DNA from: Deltaproteobacteria bacterium | Lineage (GTDB): Bacteria; Desulfobacterota; Syntrophia; Syntrophales; JAFGHS01 | Length of the DNA: 33,339 nt | NCBI GenBank assembly: GCA_016930075.1 | Contig: JAFGHS010000119.1 | Span: 1-33,339, forward strand | Reading direction: 5' to 3' | Shown here: one piece after another, positions 21,327 to 30,817 of the stretch | Position numbering within the stretch: position 1 is the first letter of the stretch | Layout: each line of letters starts with the position of its first letter | Made by a program: the position numbers and the translations under genes | Notes under the pieces: model-generated | The model's database searches: none | Seen by the model: only the letters and a program-made list of their open reading frames with translations | What the model was told of the DNA's origin: nothing

Positions 21327-24215
21327 TTATTTGAGCTTAAGATCAACACGGCTGTCTTTTACTTTTTCTTTCTTTTCGGGCGGCGTCCCGCCGGATTCGA
21401 TGATGAAAATCCTGTCGGGTGCGACGGCGCCGGAGCTCAGGATAAGCTCTTTGACCTTCTCCGCCCGTCGGGCGGCCAGTTGCCTTAAGTCGCTGTCCGT
21501 CGCCTCGATATGGGTCAGCATCAGTTTTTCGATATCTTGGAGAGACAGGCTTTTCTGAGAGCCTTCAACTGTCCTTTGCTTGGGGAAAGGCGCTGCGTGA
21601 TAGGCCTGGGTCAGATATTTTTCATATTCCTGCGGTTGAACCTGAATCTGTTCGACCGGTAGGGCATGCCCGCCCATTTTTATCATGGCATTTAACTTTT
21701 GCGCTTTAACTTTCCGCATCAGTTCGGCTGCTTTCAATCCCGTTCTGTCGTTTTCACCGTCAACGCGTCCTTCGATATCCATTTTAAGACCGGGCTTATC
21801 CGTTAAGACTTTCACCAGGGCGTTGACTTTCCGGATATTTGCTTCCGAAACGGAGGCGCTGCCGTATTCGAATTCAACATATCCCATTTCTTCGCCGCTG
21901 CCGGTAAGCGACGCAAGCAGGGCAAACGGCGCCGTTGCGGCTTTTGTAAACAGATTTTTAATAACCTGCCAGACAATGGGCCAGACCTTGAATTTGGGAT
22001 CGTCAAGGCTTCCCGATACGGGAATATCCAGATTGATGTGCCCATTCCGGTCTTTAAGAAGTGTCACGGCCAGCTTTACAGGCAACTTGAGGGCATCGGG
22101 ACCTTCCACCCGATCCCCCAATGTCAACTGATCGATAAAGACCTTATTTGTTGCATTCAACGTCCTTTTGTCTATCAGATACGCCGCATCATAGGTCAGC
22201 TTGCCTTTCAAAATGGGGTACCCTAAAAATTTAGCCGCATACGGCGTCATGGGGCTCAATTCGATCGTTTTGAAACTAAGCTTTATATCGGCAAAAAGAT
22301 CTTTGATGAGAGGATTGATTTTCCCTGTTATTTCTATCGGCGATCCGTAACCGAGATTCCCCTTCATATTAACAGTCGCCCGGGATGATTCCATTGAGGA
22401 AAGACCTAGGACACTTCCCGACATATTAAGCATTCTGGCGCTGTAATTTGGTTTAATGAACAGGTCGGTAAAATTGATCGTTCCGCCTTGAAGCGTCACT
22501 TTCCCGACATTTACCTTGAGAGGCGGCTCTTTCGCTTTTGCTGTTTGCGATTTCTTCTCAACAGGTCCGGCATCCGTCTTTTTCTTTTGGCCCTCTTCGA
22601 CGAGGATGTCTTGCAGATTCAGTTTGCCGTCGGGCCGGAGGATGATTCGGGCATAATAATCGGTCATCGATATGCCCTTAATATTGAGGTAGAAAGGATT
22701 GTAGCCAAAATGGACCCCGTCAAAATAAAGCAGTTTCCAGTTTAAAAACGGATCGGCCTGGGCCTTATCGACCGAAGCAAACTCGGAAACAAAAAATACA
22801 CCTTCGAACGTCGCCTTCGGCTCGCCCCTGCCGTCCATGGACAGGAACACATTTCCTTTTGACGACAGAAAACCGCGCGTGACATTGATCTTTACTTTCT
22901 CGTTGAAATAAGACTGGAATGTCCGGATAGTGACATCCTTTATGTCGATTGCCAGATCCGCCTTGAGCGGATCAATGACCACGGGGCCATGAGCTGTGAT
23001 GGCACCTCTTTTGTCCGTCAGGATCAGCGATAAATCGCAGGTCCCCGCTTCGCCTTTTTTCGTTGAAAGGTTCTGCATTTTGACGTCCAGCGGGCTTATC
23101 AGCATGCCGACAGGGGTCGGCGGCACGGCATCCCGGAAGTCCACTTTCGCCGCATGAATCACAAGCTCATCAATGCGGGTTTTCCAGGTTGATTTTTTAT
23201 CATTTTTGGGCAGGATGCCCAGCAGATTGATTTTCCCGTCTTTGCCGCGCTTGACGACGATTTCCGGCTTTTCAACGGCCACAAGGGAAAGATGAATATT
23301 CTCATCAAGGGGCAAAACGGATTTAAGAACAATATGGGCAGCCGGCAATCTTAAAATTTTGTTTTTCCCCGGATCATCGAGGGCAATGTCTTTCAGGTCG
23401 GCGGAACCGGTCAGCAGGAGGTGCGGCGATTTGTCCTTCCGCATCAGAAAATCGACTTTTAACTTTGCCGCAACAAGGGCCGACACAACCCTGCCGTTCA
23501 GCTTTACCGGGATGTAAGGCATGTAAAACGGCACATCAAGATTGACAATATCCACAGTGGCATGGGCCTCGCGGGATGGCAGAAAAGGCTTCACCCTGCC
23601 TGCGATCTGCAGGGGACTGCCGTTTACCTTGGCCGAAAATTGCGGTTCGACAAATACGTCATTGTCCCTGTCCATGTTGGAGATAAAGGGAAGAGATAGA
23701 TTCATCCCGTCGATGGCGTGGTTCTTCTTGTTCGGTTCATCATTACATGTGACGTTCCCGTCAATGATCTTAAGATTTCGGACAGAAAAGAGCAGCGGCT
23801 TGCCTGTTGCCGCCGGCTTAGGTTTTGCTTCTTCTTTGGGGATCAGATCAGAAAAATTGAATGAGCCGTCCGCATGACGGTCAATATGCATATTCGGATG
23901 ACTGAGACGGATTTCTTTCAGGACGACAGCCCTTTGCGCCAGAGAGGAAAGTCCCTCGCAATTGATATACAGTTCATCGAAAGACACAAAGGGCGCATCC
24001 TTGGCGGCATCTTTAATCGCCAGGCCCTTGACCGTTGCAGACAATTCCCAAGGGTTGATTTTAATCTCCCCAATCGTCACGGGTCTGTGCAGGGCTTGGG
24101 ACAATTTTTCCGTAAGGACGTTTTTTAAGATCGGCGGCAAAAAAAAGAATCCCGCAAGACCGGCGATCAAGACAGCGACAACAAGAACAGCAACGATCTT
24201 CGTCAAAAGTTTCAT
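21327..24215 (-). CDS. Large DUF748/AsmA-like envelope protein
   Basis: The 962-residue protein has one N-terminal membrane helix (about residues 5-28, IVAVLVVAVLIAGLAGFFFL) and then a long beta-rich region with the AsmA/DUF748 style: LHRPVTIGEIKINPWELSATVKGLAI, VELVIHAAKVDFRD-like strands and repeated segments of that kind. Near the C-terminus a short OmpA-like stretch (KALVKVLTDKPGLKMDIEGRVDGENDR-like) and a Lys-rich tail ending SRVDLKLK are seen. AsmA-type proteins span the periplasm and are implicated in lipid transport or outer membrane assembly; the role here is inference. AGGAGA precedes the ATG. A promoter is proposed at 24272-24300. Confidence 0.85.
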   Translation of the reverse strand: MKLLTKIVAVLVVAVLIAGLAGFFFLPPILKNVLTEKLSQALHRPVTIGEIKINPWELSATVKGLAIKDAAKDAPFVSFDELYINCEGLSSLAQRAVVLKEIRLSHPNMHIDRHADGSFNFSDLIPKEEAKPKPAATGKPLLFSVRNLKIIDGNVTCNDEPNKKNHAIDGMNLSLPFISNMDRDNDVFVEPQFSAKVNGSPLQIAGRVKPFLPSREAHATVDIVNLDVPFYMPYIPVKLNGRVVSALVAAKLKVDFLMRKDKSPHLLLTGSADLKDIALDDPGKNKILRLPAAHIVLKSVLPLDENIHLSLVAVEKPEIVVKRGKDGKINLLGILPKNDKKSTWKTRIDELVIHAAKVDFRDAVPPTPVGMLISPLDVKMQNLSTKKGEAGTCDLSLILTDKRGAITAHGPVVIDPLKADLAIDIKDVTIRTFQSYFNEKVKINVTRGFLSSKGNVFLSMDGRGEPKATFEGVFFVSEFASVDKAQADPFLNWKLLYFDGVHFGYNPFYLNIKGISMTDYYARIILRPDGKLNLQDILVEEGQKKKTDAGPVEKKSQTAKAKEPPLKVNVGKVTLQGGTINFTDLFIKPNYSARMLNMSGSVLGLSSMESSRATVNMKGNLGYGSPIEITGKINPLIKDLFADIKLSFKTIELSPMTPYAAKFLGYPILKGKLTYDAAYLIDKRTLNATNKVFIDQLTLGDRVEGPDALKLPVKLAVTLLKDRNGHINLDIPVSGSLDDPKFKVWPIVWQVIKNLFTKAATAPFALLASLTGSGEEMGYVEFEYGSASVSEANIRKVNALVKVLTDKPGLKMDIEGRVDGENDRTGLKAAELMRKVKAQKLNAMIKMGGHALPVEQIQVQPQEYEKYLTQAYHAAPFPKQRTVEGSQKSLSLQDIEKLMLTHIEATDSDLRQLAARRAEKVKELILSSGAVAPDRIFIIESGGTPPEKKEKVKDSRVDLKLK

Positions 24216-24271
24216 AGTGAGTTCTCCTAACCCTGTTCCCTGAACGTTGTTCCTTGAACCCTTGGATATAA

Positions 24272-24300
24272 AATATAGTAAAGAAAACCATTGAAATCAA
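24272..24300 (-). promoter_or_regulatory. Candidate promoter for the DUF748 gene
   Basis: On the minus strand TTGATT (24300-24295) and TATATT (24277-24272) are 17 bp apart, about 57 bases upstream of the ATG at 24215. Confidence 0.5.
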
Positions 24301-24303
24301 GAA

Positions 24304-24319
24304 GAAACGGTATCGTTTC
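24304..24319 (-). terminator. Weak hairpin downstream of pabB-pabC
   Basis: GAAACG and CGTTTC (24304-24309 and 24314-24319) form a 6-bp stem. On the minus strand it is followed by a T-rich tail (TTCTTGATTTC). It is a weak terminator candidate for the fusion gene and lies next to the -35 box of the DUF748 promoter. Confidence 0.25.
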
Positions 24320-24397
24320 CCGCCATGGCGACTCATACCGGACAGGATGGCGAATACAAATACCGGAGGTTGCGCCGCTTGCGAACGATTCGACTGT

Positions 24398-26167
24398 TTA
24401 TGATTTGGAGGAACCTTGCCGGACAGAAAAATCAGGCGACACTTCCCATATGCCACGCAATGAATTAACCAGATAGACCTTTGAACAGCATTGCAGGTCA
24501 TCTATCTTGATAACCTGTTCTCCCACCTGTCCCCGGTCGAGCAAAAAAGACCGCAACGTCCCCGGTAAAAGGCCGCACGTAACCGGCGGGGTCAGCAGCT
24601 TTCCGTCCATGTCCACCACGACATTGGCAATGCAGGACTCCGTGATCTCTCTGTTTTCATTCCAAAGCAAAAGATCGTCATATCCGGGCGACGACGCAAG
24701 GCGTTCCTCATAGCATTGCCGGTTCGTCGTTTTGTGATACAAAAACACATCGTTTGAAAGAATCGATTTGTCGGCCAGCCCGATTCGATAGGGTTGGGGA
24801 AGAGGGGCCGGAATACCGACGTCATAAACCGGTTCGCCGTCCGGTTGCAGGAGCAATCGCATTCTCATGGGCTGAGGATGAAATTCACGGGACAGGGTGC
24901 TTAGTTTTTCACGGATTTTGTCGATCTCGGCAGGACGGGAAAAATAGGCCGCCGATTCCGCCAGACGCTTCAGATGATGGTCGAGGAGAACGTATCCTTC
25001 CTGGGGCGTCCACAGGATTGTCTCGAGCAGCGAAAAGTCCGGCTGCTTTTGCACCAGAATTTTTGCTTTCGTATAACACTCCTTCATTTCTTCGGCCTTT
25101 TCCGAATCCCAGACAATGGCGCCGCCGACACCGTATTCGGATAGATGTTTCTTATTGTCCACCAGGACGGTCCGGATGGCGACATTGAATTGAGCCCTCC
25201 GTTCAGGTGAAAGGAATCCGATGGTCCCCGTGTAGATGCGGCGCGGCGTGCTTTCCAGATCGGCAATGATTTGCATGGTCCGGACCTTCGGGGCGCCGGT
25301 AATCGATGCCGCCGGAAACAGGGCGCGGAAAATATCGACAAGGCTTTCCTTCGTCTGGCATTGGACGGTGCTTGTCATCTGCCAGAGGGTCGGATATTTT
25401 TCACAATCGTAAAGGCTGGCAACTTCCACGCTGGCGCCGTCGCTGACCCGCCCCATGTCGTTGCGCACCATGTCGACGATCATGACGTTCTCCGCCCGGT
25501 TTTTCTCCGAATTGACAAGCCAGTCCGCCTGCATCCGATCATCGGCATACGTCAGGCCCCGTGCGGCCGTCCCTTTCATAGGCCGGGAAAGCAGTTGCCC
25601 TTCTTCCAGCGTAAAAAAAAGCTCCGGCGAAGCGCTGCATACCGTCCAATCCTCCGTATTGACAAAAGCGCCGTAACCGTTCCCCTGGGCATGGATCATC
25701 CTCACAAACATCGTCCACGGGTTTAAGGAAAAGGGCGCCTGAAGACGAAAAGAATAGTTAACCTGATAGGTGTCGCCCGCCCGAATGTACTCCTTGATCC
25801 GTTGAAACGAATGCCGGTATTCATCTTCCGTAACGGACGGCCGCCAGGGAATCGCCGTGAAATCAGCCTCCGCCATGGACGGGAAAGAAAACGGCGTCGG
25901 CCTTTCATAAAGGCCAAGCCAGATGAGCGGGAACGCGCCTGCCGGATGCGCAACCAGGGCGCGGTCGAAAGCAGGACCTGCCTCATAACTGAGAAATCCT
26001 GCCGCGTAAAGATGGTCCGCCGCAACTTGACGCTCGCATTCACGCAAAACATCCACAACCGATTCCAAGTCGCAGACGGCATAAATCATGACCGGGTTGC
26101 TGAACTGAAGCCATGTCCGCCCGCCGGCATCGTAAAGCATGACGCTGTTTTCGCTGATTGGCACCAT
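24398..26167 (-). CDS. pabB: Aminodeoxychorismate synthase/lyase fusion (PabB-PabC)
   Basis: The 589-residue protein joins two folate-pathway enzymes. Residues 1 to about 345 are a chorismate-binding PabB domain: GDTYQVNYSFRL, the PabB-type RPMKGTAARG with its lysine, VNSEKNRAENVMIVDMVRND and SITGAPKVRTMQII. From about 375 onward is a class IV aminotransferase-fold lyase (PabC) with the PLP lysine K479 in YHKTTNRQCYEE, NENREITESCIANVV and LLPGTLRSFLL. Together they turn chorismate into 4-aminobenzoate, with glutamine amidotransferase PabA supplied elsewhere. Such fusions are known in many bacteria. The ATG at 26167 has only a weak AAAGGG upstream; the ATG ten codons in is possible. It is divergent from glmR. 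Confidence 0.94.
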   Translation of the reverse strand: MVPISENSVMLYDAGGRTWLQFSNPVMIYAVCDLESVVDVLRECERQVAADHLYAAGFLSYEAGPAFDRALVAHPAGAFPLIWLGLYERPTPFSFPSMAEADFTAIPWRPSVTEDEYRHSFQRIKEYIRAGDTYQVNYSFRLQAPFSLNPWTMFVRMIHAQGNGYGAFVNTEDWTVCSASPELFFTLEEGQLLSRPMKGTAARGLTYADDRMQADWLVNSEKNRAENVMIVDMVRNDMGRVSDGASVEVASLYDCEKYPTLWQMTSTVQCQTKESLVDIFRALFPAASITGAPKVRTMQIIADLESTPRRIYTGTIGFLSPERRAQFNVAIRTVLVDNKKHLSEYGVGGAIVWDSEKAEEMKECYTKAKILVQKQPDFSLLETILWTPQEGYVLLDHHLKRLAESAAYFSRPAEIDKIREKLSTLSREFHPQPMRMRLLLQPDGEPVYDVGIPAPLPQPYRIGLADKSILSNDVFLYHKTTNRQCYEERLASSPGYDDLLLWNENREITESCIANVVVDMDGKLLTPPVTCGLLPGTLRSFLLDRGQVGEQVIKIDDLQCCSKVYLVNSLRGIWEVSPDFSVRQGSSKS

Positions 26168-26212
26168 CCGATTTCACACCCTTTATCCTAAGACCGTCAT
26201 GTGATTATGGCT

Positions 26213-26241
26213 TTGTATCACCATTCAATATCTGCTATATA
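26213..26241 (+). promoter_or_regulatory. Candidate promoter for glmR
   Basis: TTGTAT (26213-26218) and TATATA (26236-26241) are 17 bp apart, about 63 bases before the glmR ATG, in the divergent gap shared with pabB-pabC. Confidence 0.5.
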
Positions 26242-26304
26242 CATGCCGTCTTAAATGTAATCCATAAAAACAGCCAATACCATATTTTCGCGGGGGCGTC
26301 TTCC

Positions 26305-27288
26305 ATGAAACAAACGAAGCAACAGATTGTGACTATCGGCGGGGGAAGCGGGCAATTTGCCCTGCTTGCAGGCCTCAGGGACATAGACGGCATTGACATT
26401 ACCGCCGTTGTTTCCATGGCGGACAGCGGGGGCAGCACGGGAAGGCTCCGCGATGAGTTGGGCATCCTGCCGCCCGGCGACGTCCTGAAATGCGTCCTGG
26501 CCCTGTCGCCGCAGCGCGATCTCATCCGCACCATTTTACTTAAAAGACTGACCGGCAGCAGCCGTCTGCGGGGACATAATGCGGGGAACATGCTTCTGAC
26601 CATGCTTGCCGAATATACAGGCAACTTCGCAACAGGCGTCAAAGCCCTTTCGGAGATTCTCGACTCTCACGGCACCATCCTGCCCGTAACCGTCGATAAA
26701 GTCACCCTCGTGGCCGAATTGACCAACGGCAGCCGCATCTACGGGCAGAGAGCCATCAACGTACCAAGGGAGACGCAGCGGGAGCGCATCAAGGACATAT
26801 ACCTCGTGCCGCACCACCATGACGAGATAGCGGCCTATCCGCCCGTCATTGAGGCCATCGGCGGGGCAGACCACATCATCATCGGCCCCGGAGATCTTTT
26901 CACCAGCATCATACCCAACCTCCTCGTCCCCGGCGTGAAAGAGGCCATCATGGCAACAAAGGCGAGGGTCTTTTATGTGGTCAACATCATGACCAAATAC
27001 GGTGAAACAAACAATTTCCGGTGCAACGACTTTGTGAAAAATATTGAATTCTACATCGGCCGCCCCGTAAACGGCATCATTTACAATGCCATGAGGCCGA
27101 AAACGAAAATTCTTGAACAATACAGTGAAAAGGAACAGGCGGAATTTGTCGAAATCGACGGTGATCATGAATTATGGAAAACGCGAAAAATATTTTCCGA
27201 CGATTTGTTGAGCGCAGGCGGCGGCATTGTCCGCCACGATTCAAAAAAGCTGGCAAAGCTGATCAAAAAGATCATTTCGCAGCCATAG
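26305..27288 (+). CDS. glmR: GlmR/YvcK family protein (gluconeogenesis factor, CofD-like fold)
   Basis: The 327-residue protein has the family start IVTIGGGSGQFALLAGLRD, SMADSGGSTGRLRDELGILPPGDVLKC, HNAGNMLLTMLAE and the mid-protein IIIGPGDLFTSIIPNLLVPGV. GlmR binds UDP-GlcNAc and in Bacillus stimulates amino-sugar synthesis and cell-wall carbon flow; some relatives are CofD-type transferases, but the context favours GlmR. I start at the ATG at 26305 (GGGGG upstream), because earlier in-frame codons at 26158 onward overlap the promoter and the divergent gene. glmM follows after 89 bases, which supports an amino-sugar role. Confidence 0.88.
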   Translation: MKQTKQQIVTIGGGSGQFALLAGLRDIDGIDITAVVSMADSGGSTGRLRDELGILPPGDVLKCVLALSPQRDLIRTILLKRLTGSSRLRGHNAGNMLLTMLAEYTGNFATGVKALSEILDSHGTILPVTVDKVTLVAELTNGSRIYGQRAINVPRETQRERIKDIYLVPHHHDEIAAYPPVIEAIGGADHIIIGPGDLFTSIIPNLLVPGVKEAIMATKARVFYVVNIMTKYGETNNFRCNDFVKNIEFYIGRPVNGIIYNAMRPKTKILEQYSEKEQAEFVEIDGDHELWKTRKIFSDDLLSAGGGIVRHDSKKLAKLIKKIISQP

Positions 27289-27377
27289 AACGGCAATCGT
27301 TTCCGTATTGCAAAACCGGATCGGCTATAGTAGAGACTTTCAATTATTCAAATAAATCAAATAAAAAGGAGATTTAT

Positions 27378-28727
27378 ATGGGAAAATTATTCGGCACCGA
27401 CGGTGTCAGAGGCGTCGCCAACGAGTATCCCATGACGGCGGAAATGGCCTTGAACATCGGACGGGCAACCGCTTACATGTTCAAGCGCAAGGGTCATCAT
27501 CCTAAAATTCTGATTGGAAAAGATACACGCCTTTCCGGATACATGCTGGAAAACGCCCTGGTCTCCGGCATTTGCTCCATGGGCGTTGACGCCATTCTTG
27601 TCGGCGTCATTCCGACGCCGGGCATTGCCTACCTGACCAGCAGCATGAGGGCCGACGCGGGAATCGTCATATCCGCCTCCCACAATCCCTTCCAGGACAA
27701 CGGCATCAAAATCTTTTCCGGCGACGGCTTCAAGCTTCCCGACGCAACGGAACTGGCCATAGAAGATCTCATACTTAACAATAAAATGGATAAACTCCTG
27801 CCGCCGCCCTCCGAATTGGGAAAAGCCTATCGCATGGATGACGCGCGGGGTCGTTACATCGTATTTCTAAAGCACACGTTTCCGCGGGAACACTCCCTGG
27901 AAGGCGCCAAAGTCGTCCTGGATTGCGCCAATGGCGCGACTTACCGGGTGGCGCCGGAAACATTCTCCGAACTGGGCGCGGAAGTTGCGACCATCTTCGA
28001 CGATCCCGACGGGAAGAACATCAATGTGAAGTGCGGCTCTCAACACCCGGAAACCCTGGCCGCCGAGGTGTTGAAGAACGGCGCCGAAGCGGGTTTTGCT
28101 TTCGACGGCGACGGCGACCGCCTGATTGCCGTCGATGAAAAAGGAAACGTCCTGACGGGAGATCAGGTGATCGCTGTTTGCGCCCATGTGATGAAAAAGG
28201 AAGGAACCCTGACCAACAATCTCGTTGTCCGGACGGTCATGAGCAATATCGGCCTTTCCGTCGCCCTCGAAAAACTCAAGATCGACTCGGTCATGACAAA
28301 AGTGGGGGACCGGTACGTCCTGGAAGAAATGCAAGCGAAAGGCAGTTCCATCGGCGGCGAGGATTCGGGACATATCATCTTTTTACAGCACCATACGACG
28401 GGAGACGGCATCGTCACAGCCATCCAGGTCATTGCGGCCATGAAAAAAGAAGGAAAGCCCCTGTCCGAGCTTGCCAAAGTTATGGACGTTTTCCCCCAGT
28501 CCCTCATCAATGTGGACACCAAGTCTCGACCGGATATATCGACCGTGCCGGAACTGGTTGCCGTCATCAAATCGGTTGAGGAAAAGCTGGGCGCAAGCGG
28601 CCGGGTCCTTGTCCGGTATTCGGGGACGCAAAACATGTGCCGCGTCATGGTGGAAGGCCCCACCCAGGAAGAAACGCTTAAGCATTGCCGCCAGATTGCC
28701 GATGTGGTGAAGGAAAAGCTCGGCTGA
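27378..28727 (+). CDS. glmM: Phosphoglucosamine mutase
   Basis: GlmM converts glucosamine-6-phosphate to glucosamine-1-phosphate for UDP-GlcNAc synthesis. The 449-residue protein begins GKLFGTDGVRGVANEYPMT and has the phosphoserine loop ISASHNP with S101. It also has the metal loop DGDGDRLIA, the sugar loop GGEDSGHIIF and the C-terminal phosphate-binding VRYSGTQNMCRVMVEGP. AAAAGGAG precedes the ATG at 27378, which fixes the start; longer frames upstream lack support. It lies between glmR and a NagB-family gene. In Firmicutes glmM is in the cdaA-cdaR operon; here the cyclase fusion is about 6 kb away on the other strand. Confidence 0.97.
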   Translation: MGKLFGTDGVRGVANEYPMTAEMALNIGRATAYMFKRKGHHPKILIGKDTRLSGYMLENALVSGICSMGVDAILVGVIPTPGIAYLTSSMRADAGIVISASHNPFQDNGIKIFSGDGFKLPDATELAIEDLILNNKMDKLLPPPSELGKAYRMDDARGRYIVFLKHTFPREHSLEGAKVVLDCANGATYRVAPETFSELGAEVATIFDDPDGKNINVKCGSQHPETLAAEVLKNGAEAGFAFDGDGDRLIAVDEKGNVLTGDQVIAVCAHVMKKEGTLTNNLVVRTVMSNIGLSVALEKLKIDSVMTKVGDRYVLEEMQAKGSSIGGEDSGHIIFLQHHTTGDGIVTAIQVIAAMKKEGKPLSELAKVMDVFPQSLINVDTKSRPDISTVPELVAVIKSVEEKLGASGRVLVRYSGTQNMCRVMVEGPTQEETLKHCRQIADVVKEKLG

Positions 28728-28753
28728 TTCCATAAAACATAGAGGGGGTACCT

Positions 28754-29713
28754 ATGTCGTTTAAAGTTATTGTCACACGGGATTTCGAACACATGAGCGA
28801 AGTCGCCGCCGGTTTGGTTGTTAAAAACATCCGGCAAGTTCTGAAGCAGCAGGATTTGTTCACCCTCGGTTTGGCAACAGGAAATTCGCCGACAGGCCTG
28901 TATAAACATCTGGCAAAGGCAGCCAACGAAGGAAGCTTCGACAGCGGCCGGATTCGGAGCTTCAATCTCGATGAGTATGTCGGTCTGCCCGGCGAAAACG
29001 CCCAGCAGCGGGCCCTCCATCCGGAGAGTTACAGCTTTTTTATGATCCAGGAGCTGTTCAGTCTCCTCAATAAAAAATTTAAAGAAACAAACGTCCCCTG
29101 GGGCACCCTGATCGATCAGAAAAAGCTGATTCGTGAACTGAAGGCAAACCCGGCGGACTGGCGGGAAGCGGGCGCCGATAAGGGAAAGGCCATCGTTATT
29201 GATCGACAGGCAAAATCCGAATATCTCAATTGGGTGCGCAAATCCATCCTCGATGCCTACGCGAACAAGATTGTCAAATGCGGCGGGATCGATCTGCACA
29301 TCATCGGCGTCGGCGGCCGCGGCCACGTCGCCTTTCATGAATCGGGCATTCCCTTTAAAGGCAACCGGATGCTCCTGGTAAAACTTGATGACAGCACCGT
29401 AGAAAACGCCGTCAAAGACGGCCACTTTGCCGGCCGGAAAGACAGCCCTTCTTATGCCATCTCCATGGGTGCAGAACTGGTCTATAAAGCCCGGACCGTC
29501 ATCCTTTTGGCCAACGGCCCCCGCAAGACGGAACCCATCGCCGAATCTATTCTCAATGACCCGACGCCCCTGGTCCCCATATCGTATGGGAAGCTCTACG
29601 CCAGTGAGGGCGGACAAATGATTTATGTCCTTGATAAAGCTGCCGCACAAAAGATTCTCCAAAACACCAAAGCCGTAAAGAAACTGGGAATTGAAATTGA
29701 AAATTTGAACTAA
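28754..29713 (+). CDS. NagB-family sugar-phosphate isomerase-like protein
   Basis: This 319-residue protein belongs to the glucosamine-6-phosphate deaminase/6-phosphogluconolactonase superfamily. LGLATGNSPTGLYKHLAKA is the phosphate-binding loop and FNLDEYVGLPGE holds the conserved Asp of NagB. The second active-site loop reads GVGGRGHVAFHES, where NagB has G-x-D-G-H-I-A-F-N-E: the catalytic Asp is Arg, while the His and Glu remain. It is also about 50-70 residues longer than standard NagB, with an insert around residues 115-160. The exact reaction is therefore uncertain. It is 26 bases after glmM with GAGGGGG upstream, so it is probably in the same operon and acts on amino sugars. Confidence 0.82.
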   Translation: MSFKVIVTRDFEHMSEVAAGLVVKNIRQVLKQQDLFTLGLATGNSPTGLYKHLAKAANEGSFDSGRIRSFNLDEYVGLPGENAQQRALHPESYSFFMIQELFSLLNKKFKETNVPWGTLIDQKKLIRELKANPADWREAGADKGKAIVIDRQAKSEYLNWVRKSILDAYANKIVKCGGIDLHIIGVGGRGHVAFHESGIPFKGNRMLLVKLDDSTVENAVKDGHFAGRKDSPSYAISMGAELVYKARTVILLANGPRKTEPIAESILNDPTPLVPISYGKLYASEGGQMIYVLDKAAAQKILQNTKAVKKLGIEIENLN

Positions 29714-29728
29714 GACCAAGATGAACGG

Positions 29729-29756
29729 AGGGGGCAAGGGTACACCCTGCCCCCCT
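29729..29756 (+). terminator. Stable GC hairpin after the NagB-family gene
   Basis: AGGGGGC-A-AGGGT pairs with ACCCT-GCCCCCCT across a 2-base centre, with one bulge. No T-run follows on either strand, so it is a likely 3'-end hairpin rather than a typical intrinsic terminator. Confidence 0.4.
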
Positions 29757-29952
29757 AACCGCTATCCCCTGCCATTAATCCGACAGATAATTCCCTCAGT
29801 AAATAGTTGCAAATCATAAAAAAACCATTTAGTATTGCAGACAGATCAAGCAGATATCATTTTGTTCAAAATATGCGCCTGCGCTTTTTTTACGGCAATG
29901 GTGCATTTCCCGCGGCGGGCATATATATGCTTTCTGAATGGAGGACTTTTTG

Positions 29953-30792
29953 ATGATTATTCGATGTTGGGGCGCCAGAGGTTCCGTTCCCGTATCCGGT
30001 AAAGAATATCTGAAGTATGGCGGAGATACCCCCTGCATTGAAATAAGATCGAAAGAAGATGAAATCATCATTATCGATGCCGGCTCCGGCATCAGACGGT
30101 TAGGCAATCAACTGCTCGCTGAAAACCGCTTCTCCTATTCAATGCTCTTTACGCACGCACACTGGGACCACCTCATCGGATTTCCCTTCTTCAAACCGAT
30201 CTACATGAAAAAAACAAAAATCACCATGTACGGCTGCCCCTATTCGGAAGAGTCGGTGAAACACATGATTTCCCGCATCATGTCGCACCCCAATTTCCCC
30301 GTCGATTTTGACGATATTCATGCCAATATTGTGTACGATGAAACCTGTGGAACGGATTTTTCAATACACTCTCTGCGGGTGACGTCGATACCGATCAGCC
30401 ACCCCAATCAGGGCGTGGGGTTCAAGTTCGTCGAAGACGGCAAAACATTTGTCTTTATCACGGATAACGAGTTGAGCTTCAAACATCCCGGCGGCCTTGA
30501 TTATGAAGATTACGTCGCCTTTTCAATGGATGCCGACATTCTCATCCATGATGCCGAATTCATTGAGCAGGATTACAAAAAAGTGAGAACATGGGGACAC
30601 TCGGTCTATTTAGATACGCTGCAATTGGCCCTGGATGCCAAAGTAAAAAAACTGGGCCTCTATCATCACAACCAGGACAGGACAGACACTGCTATCGATG
30701 AGATGATTGACAAGTGTCAAGAGATTATCCAGAAGCAATCGTCTTGCCTGGAATGCTTCGCCGTTTCTCAGGACATGGAAATGAAGTTATGA
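29953..30792 (+). CDS. Metallo-beta-lactamase-fold hydrolase
   Basis: The 279-residue protein starts MIIRCWGARGSVPVSGKEY and contains the metal motif H68-x-H70-x-D72-H73 (FTHAHWDHLIG), a distal DAGSG motif and later ligands in SHPNQGVGF, ITDNE, DAEF and WGHSV. This resembles the PhnP/RNase Z-like and cyclic-nucleotide-phosphodiesterase-like branch of MBL-fold proteins. The substrate is unknown. I start at 29953, since GGAGG lies 9-14 bases upstream; the earlier in-frame ATG at 29938 sits on that ribosome-binding site. It stands alone between the amino-sugar genes and an exported protein gene. Confidence 0.88.
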   Translation: MIIRCWGARGSVPVSGKEYLKYGGDTPCIEIRSKEDEIIIIDAGSGIRRLGNQLLAENRFSYSMLFTHAHWDHLIGFPFFKPIYMKKTKITMYGCPYSEESVKHMISRIMSHPNFPVDFDDIHANIVYDETCGTDFSIHSLRVTSIPISHPNQGVGFKFVEDGKTFVFITDNELSFKHPGGLDYEDYVAFSMDADILIHDAEFIEQDYKKVRTWGHSVYLDTLQLALDAKVKKLGLYHHNQDRTDTAIDEMIDKCQEIIQKQSSCLECFAVSQDMEMKL

Positions 30793-30817
30793 AAACATCA
30801 CATCAGGAGGTAAATAT

